Part shown: piece by piece, positions 60,289 through 64,000 of the stretch
Position numbering within the stretch: position 1 is the stretch's first letter
Layout: the number at the start of each line of letters is the position of its first letter
From: a virus
Direction: 5' to 3' (one strand)
DNA: 64,000 bases
IMG/VR virus record: IMGVR_UViG_3300021959_008125
Coordinates: 21,866-85,865 of that record
Made by a program: the position numbers and the translations under genes
The notes under the pieces: generated by a model
The model's database searches: none
Seen by the model: the letters and a program-made list of their open reading frames with translations, nothing else
Told to the model about the DNA's origin: nothing

Positions 60289-60807
60289 ATGGTAAAAAGA
60301 ATAGCATTAGTTGGAGCAAGTAGTACAGGTAAAACAACTGTTTATGAATTACTTAAGACTAAGCTACCTAAGTATGAATTTGTAAACGAATCTACTAGAA
60401 CAGTAGGTAATTATGGTTTTCCTATTAATGAGGCTGGTACTTCTGAAACTCAATTAGCTATCAGTAGCTTCCATTTAGAAGCATTACTACAACCTTATAA
60501 TCTTGTATTAGACAGATGTTATATGGATCTAGTAGCATACTCTAGATTCATGCCTAATATAAGCAAAGAGACGTTAAAATATATCTTAGATACATGGCAA
60601 AGGGTTAAAAATGAATATACTCATTATGTATATTTTCCTATCGAATTCGACTCTGTTGATGATGGAGTTAGAAGTATTGACGAGCAGTGGAGAAAAGATA
60701 TAGATGATGAGTTTTTTGAGATGCTGCAAGATGTAAGACAACCTTACTTATCTGTTACAGGATCTCCTATGCAAAGAGTAGAACAAATATTAGAATTTAT
60801 AAAATGA
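60289..60807 (+). CDS. P-loop kinase, NadR/AAA_28-like
   Basis: A 172-residue ATPase. The P-loop is GASSTGKTT (residues 9-17), FVNESTRTVGNYGFPINEAGTSETQ fits the family's substrate loop, and NLVLDRCYMDLVAYS is the Walker B/DR segment. This fold includes the kinase domain of NadR and other nucleoside/nucleotide kinases. It is coupled to queF by a 4-base overlap, so phosphorylation of a nucleoside or a precursor in the modification route is possible but not shown. Confidence 0.75.
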   Translation: MVKRIALVGASSTGKTTVYELLKTKLPKYEFVNESTRTVGNYGFPINEAGTSETQLAISSFHLEALLQPYNLVLDRCYMDLVAYSRFMPNISKETLKYILDTWQRVKNEYTHYVYFPIEFDSVDDGVRSIDEQWRKDIDDEFFEMLQDVRQPYLSVTGSPMQRVEQILEFIK

Positions 60808-61715
60808 GTGAAGTTAAAAATTACCAAGAAGTAGTAGAGATTGCATCAAAGCACTTAGGACAAGTCGGAGGAGCTGGTTATTCAGATCAATACAATCCTG
60901 AACTACTAGTAAAAGTTCCTAGATACTTAAACAGAGAGGGTTATGGTTTAACATCAGATAGTTTTTTAGGTGTGGATACCTGGAACTGTTACGAAGTATC
61001 AGCGATTACTACCAAAGGTCAGCCTGTTGCCGGAATGCTTAAAATTGTATGTCCTGCAGATTCGGAGTTTCACGTAGAATCTAAGTCAATTAAGTTATAT
61101 TTAAACTCTTTTAATATGACTCAGATTGGCGATAATGCTGCTGATTGTATTAAAGCTATAGAAGCTACAGTTAAAAGAGATTTAGATGAATTATTAGAAA
61201 CTAATACTACAGTTTCATTTTATGCTTCTAATGATGAAGGTGAGGCTCTATCTTTTGAAGGATATCAAGATTTAGGAGATGTTGTAGATTTAGACCAAAT
61301 AGATTTTACCGCATTTAAGTCTGATGCTTCTCAGTTAATGGTTGAAGATACTGATGATGAAGCTAAAGTAATTAAATTTAAATCTAATCTACTTAGATCT
61401 AATTGTAGAGTTACTAATCAACCAGATTGGGGTGATGTATTTATCTACTTAAAAGGAAAAAAACTACCTGCAGCAGATTCGTTAGCAAAATATATAGTAA
61501 GTCATAGAACAGTAAGTCATTTTCATGAAGAAATATGCGAGATGGTTTACAAACATATATCAGATGCATATGAACCTGAGCAGTTAATGGTTGCTTGTCT
61601 TTATACTAGAAGAGGAGGTTTAGATATTAATCCGATTAGAGCATCTCATTCTATGCTAATACCAGAATTTTTTATTAATCCTGATTATAGAATTACTAAA
61701 ACTTTAAGACAGTAA
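60804..61715 (+). CDS. queF: 7-cyano-7-deazaguanine reductase
   Basis: A 303-residue, two-domain (long) QueF that reduces preQ0 to preQ1 with NADPH. The opening (VPRYLNREGYGL, then GVDTWNCYEVSAITTKGQP) parallels Escherichia coli QueF; ESKSIKLYLNSFN (92-104) is the signature of the first domain. The second domain has the nucleophile C201 and D208 in LRSNCRVTNQPDWGDV and RRGGLDINPIR (269-279). Its presence means that the base offered to DpdA can be preQ1, which is also the substrate needed for formylation. Confidence 0.92.
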   Translation: MSEVKNYQEVVEIASKHLGQVGGAGYSDQYNPELLVKVPRYLNREGYGLTSDSFLGVDTWNCYEVSAITTKGQPVAGMLKIVCPADSEFHVESKSIKLYLNSFNMTQIGDNAADCIKAIEATVKRDLDELLETNTTVSFYASNDEGEALSFEGYQDLGDVVDLDQIDFTAFKSDASQLMVEDTDDEAKVIKFKSNLLRSNCRVTNQPDWGDVFIYLKGKKLPAADSLAKYIVSHRTVSHFHEEICEMVYKHISDAYEPEQLMVACLYTRRGGLDINPIRASHSMLIPEFFINPDYRITKTLRQ

Positions 61716-61972
61716 TGGCAGTAGAAACACAGGAAGTAATTGAATTAATAGCAGAAAGAATGCCACCTGGCGATAATTGGGAGCTATTGATAGATAGAGG
61801 TAACACAATTGAAGGGTTAGTACAGACATTAACTCAATATATGCGTAAGACTAAATTTAAAGGTCACTATAGATTAGAGCCTTTAAACGGTAAGCTTTTT
61901 ATTATTAAAGAACAGCAGATTGACGTTCCGGAACCTGAACCAGAAGTTTGGGATTTATACGGAGAATATTAA
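61715..61972 (+). CDS. Hypothetical small protein after queF
   Basis: An 85-residue alpha/beta protein sharing one base with the queF stop. It has GDNWELLIDRGNTIEGLVQTL and a C-terminal Pro/Glu-rich tail (VPEPEPEVWDLYGEY). It ends at a strong terminator. Not recognised. Confidence 0.55.
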   Translation: MAVETQEVIELIAERMPPGDNWELLIDRGNTIEGLVQTLTQYMRKTKFKGHYRLEPLNGKLFIIKEQQIDVPEPEPEVWDLYGEY

Positions 61973-61973
61973 G

Positions 61974-62001
61974 AAAGAGGTTGGTTTATCCAACCTTTTT
62001 T
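61974..62001 (+). terminator. Intrinsic terminator after queF unit
   Basis: AGGTTGG / CCAACCT, a perfect 7-base stem with TTTAT loop, followed by six Ts. The T run merges with the next promoter-like motif. Confidence 0.88.
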
Positions 62002-62010
62002 CGTATATTA
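61998..62010 (+). promoter_or_regulatory. TTTTCGTATATTA promoter before HNH-polymerase unit
   Basis: Ends 16 bases before the ATG at 62027. The same 13-mer as at 60271; terminator and promoter are fused, as at 56619. Confidence 0.6.
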
Positions 62011-62026
62011 AAGTATAATTAAGGTT

Positions 62027-62395
62027 ATGTGTAAAGTTACATGGTGTAATACCCCTATAGAAGAAGGAGCTCACTTTGCTACTAAGTACTGTAAAGTTCA
62101 TAGACAGTATAAGACATACGGTAAAAATGCTCCTAGAAGACCTTGGCTATTTTATAAGACAGAAAGGGTAGTAGCAGGTAATTTAAAATGTGAAAGCTGT
62201 GGTTATGACCCTACGGAATTTTATTCTAGAACTTTAAAAGAATTGAGTGGTTTATTTGACGTAGATCACATAAATTCTAATACTAAACATACTGTAGAAG
62301 GAGAACAACCCTCTAACTATCAACTTGTTTGTAAACATTGTCATATACTTAAATCATATGACGAAGGTGATTTTATTAGAAAAGATTTTAGATAA
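62027..62395 (+). CDS. HNH endonuclease domain protein
   Basis: A 122-residue protein with an N-terminal zinc-like group (CKVTWC, then CKVHRQY) and a C-terminal HNH domain: KCESCGYDP, FDVDHINSN (catalytic His) and LVCKHCHILKS. It may be a homing endonuclease sitting before the polymerase gene, or a nicking enzyme used in replication or packaging. The polymerase ATG follows its stop with no gap. Confidence 0.8.
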   Translation: MCKVTWCNTPIEEGAHFATKYCKVHRQYKTYGKNAPRRPWLFYKTERVVAGNLKCESCGYDPTEFYSRTLKELSGLFDVDHINSNTKHTVEGEQPSNYQLVCKHCHILKSYDEGDFIRKDFR

Positions 62396-64000
62396 ATGCA
62401 ATTAGAAAAAAAGTACTATACCGTCCAAGACTCTGAGACGTTAAAGTTAATGTTCCAACACATTCAAGAGTCAGAAGTAATAGCAGTCGATACAGAGACC
62501 TCCGGTCTTAATCCTAGAAAGAATAAAATTGTAGGATGGTCACTATCTGGTGATGAAGGTATCGGTTTCTATATTCCTACTTTAGTTTGGAATTTTGAGA
62601 AAGGTGAACTAGAGTTACAGACTATTGACGGTACTTCTACCGAAACTATCTCTAAAAATCTACTCAAAGCATTAAAAGGTAAAAAGCTTGTATTTCACAA
62701 TGCTTCTTTCGACGTTCAGTTTATTAAAAACTACTTCGGTGTAGATTTACTACCAGACGTTTGGGTTGATACTGGATTACTTGTACATACAGTTTACGAG
62801 GAGGGTGCTTTTGGATTCGGTAACCCTTTTGGACTAAAGTCCATAGCGATAATGAACCAAGAAGCTCTTGGACTAAATGTCGAAGAGGCTGCTAACCAAG
62901 AACAAATTGAACTAAAAGAAAGTATTAAGAAAAATGGTGGTTCTGTTACTAAAGAAAGTTTTGAGATCTATAAAGCAGATCTTGAGATACTCAGCAAATA
63001 CGCTTCTGCTGATACTGACCTTACCCTTCGCATTTGCAATCTATATTTGGATAAGCTTAGAGATGAAGGACTTGAGAAATTCTTCTTTGAAGAGGAAGTA
63101 ATGCCTATATACCGTGAGGTTACTGTACCTATGGAGGCTTACGGAGTAGATTTAGATACGGAACTTATCGACCGTATTCACGATGAAATCGTAGAAGATC
63201 AGAAAAAGAATAAAGAGATAGTTATGAAGTCTCTTTTAGCTATACCTGAAGTCAAAGAGTGGGTAGTAGCTACGTCTATGGAAAACTATCCTGTCTCGCA
63301 TAAAGGTAATTGGGCTCAGAGTTTAGTAGAAAGATATTCTCTACCTTTACCTAAATCTGAAAAAACTGGTAAGTATTCTCTTACTGCAAAGTATATTAAC
63401 GAACTAGAAGATTCAAACGTCAAGCAATTCCTACTAACCGGAGACGATACCCTTATTGACGATATTGAAAAAGCTAGAATCTCTATGGCTCTATGGAAAG
63501 AGTCTAATGACGGAGACTATATTAATATACAATCTAAAAAGCACTTGGGTGAAATCGTCTTCGGTTACATGGGAATCAAACCTAAAGTATCAGGAGCTAA
63601 TACTAAATCTGGTCGAGATAAGTTCGACATGGATATGGTTGAAGAACTCGCTAAAGAATATCCTTGGGCTGAAAACCTACGCATCTATAATAAGTTATTA
63701 AAGATCAAATCTACCTACGTAGACAGGTTTAGAGACCGTCAGGAAGATGGTAGATACTACTTTTACTTTAAACAAAACGGTACTGTATCAGGCCGCTACG
63801 GTTCTGATGCCCAGCAGCTACCTAAACCTCTTGAACCAGGTGAAGATGCCCCTGTAATCGAAAAGTACGTTAATATTGTTCGTGCTTTCTTGATTGCCGG
63901 AAAAAGTAGAAAGGTAATTGATTGTGACTACGAATCTCTTGAACCTCACTGTTTTGCTTCTGTAACTGGAGATAAGAAACTTCAAGAAATCTTTAATAAT
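62396..64000 (+). CDS. DNA polymerase I family (family A), 3' end outside window
   Basis: The frame is open from ATG 62396 to the window edge (535 codons). The 3'-5' exonuclease domain is at the N-terminus: VIAVDTETSGL (about residues 28-38), FHNASFDVQFIKN and YASADTDLTLRICN. The polymerase part has SGRYGSDAQQLPKP and motif A KVIDCDYESLEPHCFASVTGD. Motifs B and C lie beyond the edge. With the exonuclease domain present, this is the likely main replicative polymerase, in contrast to the diverged one at 25839. Confidence 0.92.
   Translation, partial: MQLEKKYYTVQDSETLKLMFQHIQESEVIAVDTETSGLNPRKNKIVGWSLSGDEGIGFYIPTLVWNFEKGELELQTIDGTSTETISKNLLKALKGKKLVFHNASFDVQFIKNYFGVDLLPDVWVDTGLLVHTVYEEGAFGFGNPFGLKSIAIMNQEALGLNVEEAANQEQIELKESIKKNGGSVTKESFEIYKADLEILSKYASADTDLTLRICNLYLDKLRDEGLEKFFFEEEVMPIYREVTVPMEAYGVDLDTELIDRIHDEIVEDQKKNKEIVMKSLLAIPEVKEWVVATSMENYPVSHKGNWAQSLVERYSLPLPKSEKTGKYSLTAKYINELEDSNVKQFLLTGDDTLIDDIEKARISMALWKESNDGDYINIQSKKHLGEIVFGYMGIKPKVSGANTKSGRDKFDMDMVEELAKEYPWAENLRIYNKLLKIKSTYVDRFRDRQEDGRYYFYFKQNGTVSGRYGSDAQQLPKPLEPGEDAPVIEKYVNIVRAFLIAGKSRKVIDCDYESLEPHCFASVTGDKKLQEIFNN

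Noticed and set aside
1-64000. CRISPR array, insertion sequence, integrase or attachment site
   Set aside because: I saw no spaced direct repeats, transposase or integrase motifs, or duplicated boundary sequence.

Overview
The window is part of the genome of a tailed double-stranded DNA virus with a contractile tail (T4-like myovirus organisation). It probably infects a member of the Bacteroidota. The evidence for a phage is a tail sheath, tail tube, tape measure, baseplate and fibre set, followed by a T4-style replication set: single-stranded DNA-binding protein, UvsX/RecA recombinase, 5'-3' exonuclease/RNase H, DnaB-type helicase, class I ribonucleotide reductase, thioredoxin and family A DNA polymerase. 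The evidence for the host is indirect: the DNA is AT-rich, starts generally lack a clear Shine-Dalgarno sequence, and there is a full-length TonB-dependent receptor with a Bacteroidota-style signal peptide. All genes I accept are on the + strand, mostly with overlapping or abutting ends. No capsid, terminase or lysis gene is visible here. Both edges cut genes. There is no gene-free stretch longer than 300 bases.

Layout. 1-14.5 kb: a tightly overlapping glycan-biosynthesis block (glycosyltransferases, a sulfotransferase, a short UDP-sugar dehydrogenase, a NeuB/NeuA-type pair, a sugar nucleotidyltransferase, a HAD phosphatase, a radical SAM enzyme, an aminotransferase and a hydroxyacid dehydrogenase). 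14.6-25.8 kb: tail sheath, tube, tail-assembly chaperones with a probable programmed frameshift, tape measure and baseplate. 25.8-37.4 kb: a polymerase-like protein, replication and recombination genes, ribonucleotide reductase and thioredoxin. 37.4-43.1 kb: queC, a secreted protein, tRNA-Glu, then a second decoration block (sulfotransferase-like protein, APS kinase, HAD phosphatase, nucleotidyltransferase, DUF2061 membrane protein, carbamoyltransferase). 43.2-50.8 kb: large virion-surface or fibre proteins. 50.8-62.4 kb: queD, queE, a ferredoxin, a lipoprotein nuclease, the TonB-dependent receptor, a phosphoribosyltransferase, folE, a cupin, a MazG-like protein, dpdA, a formyltransferase, a P-loop kinase, queF and an HNH protein. 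62.4 kb to the end: the main DNA polymerase, cut by the window edge.

The most interesting system is a complete 7-deazaguanine DNA-modification route spread over about 24 kb: FolE, QueD, QueE, QueC, QueF, a DpdA transglycosylase and a formyltransferase encoded directly after DpdA. The set predicts guanine replaced by preQ1 or by formylated preQ1. Two of its transcription units (50.85 kb and 57.09 kb) start with short leaders that closely resemble the preQ1 class I riboswitch, so the virus may sense its own modification precursor. Other notable points are the phage-borne TonB-dependent receptor, the large surface-sugar and sulfation arsenal, two recurring promoter-like motifs that separate replication/modification units from structural units, and a seven-T slippery run in the tail chaperone genes.
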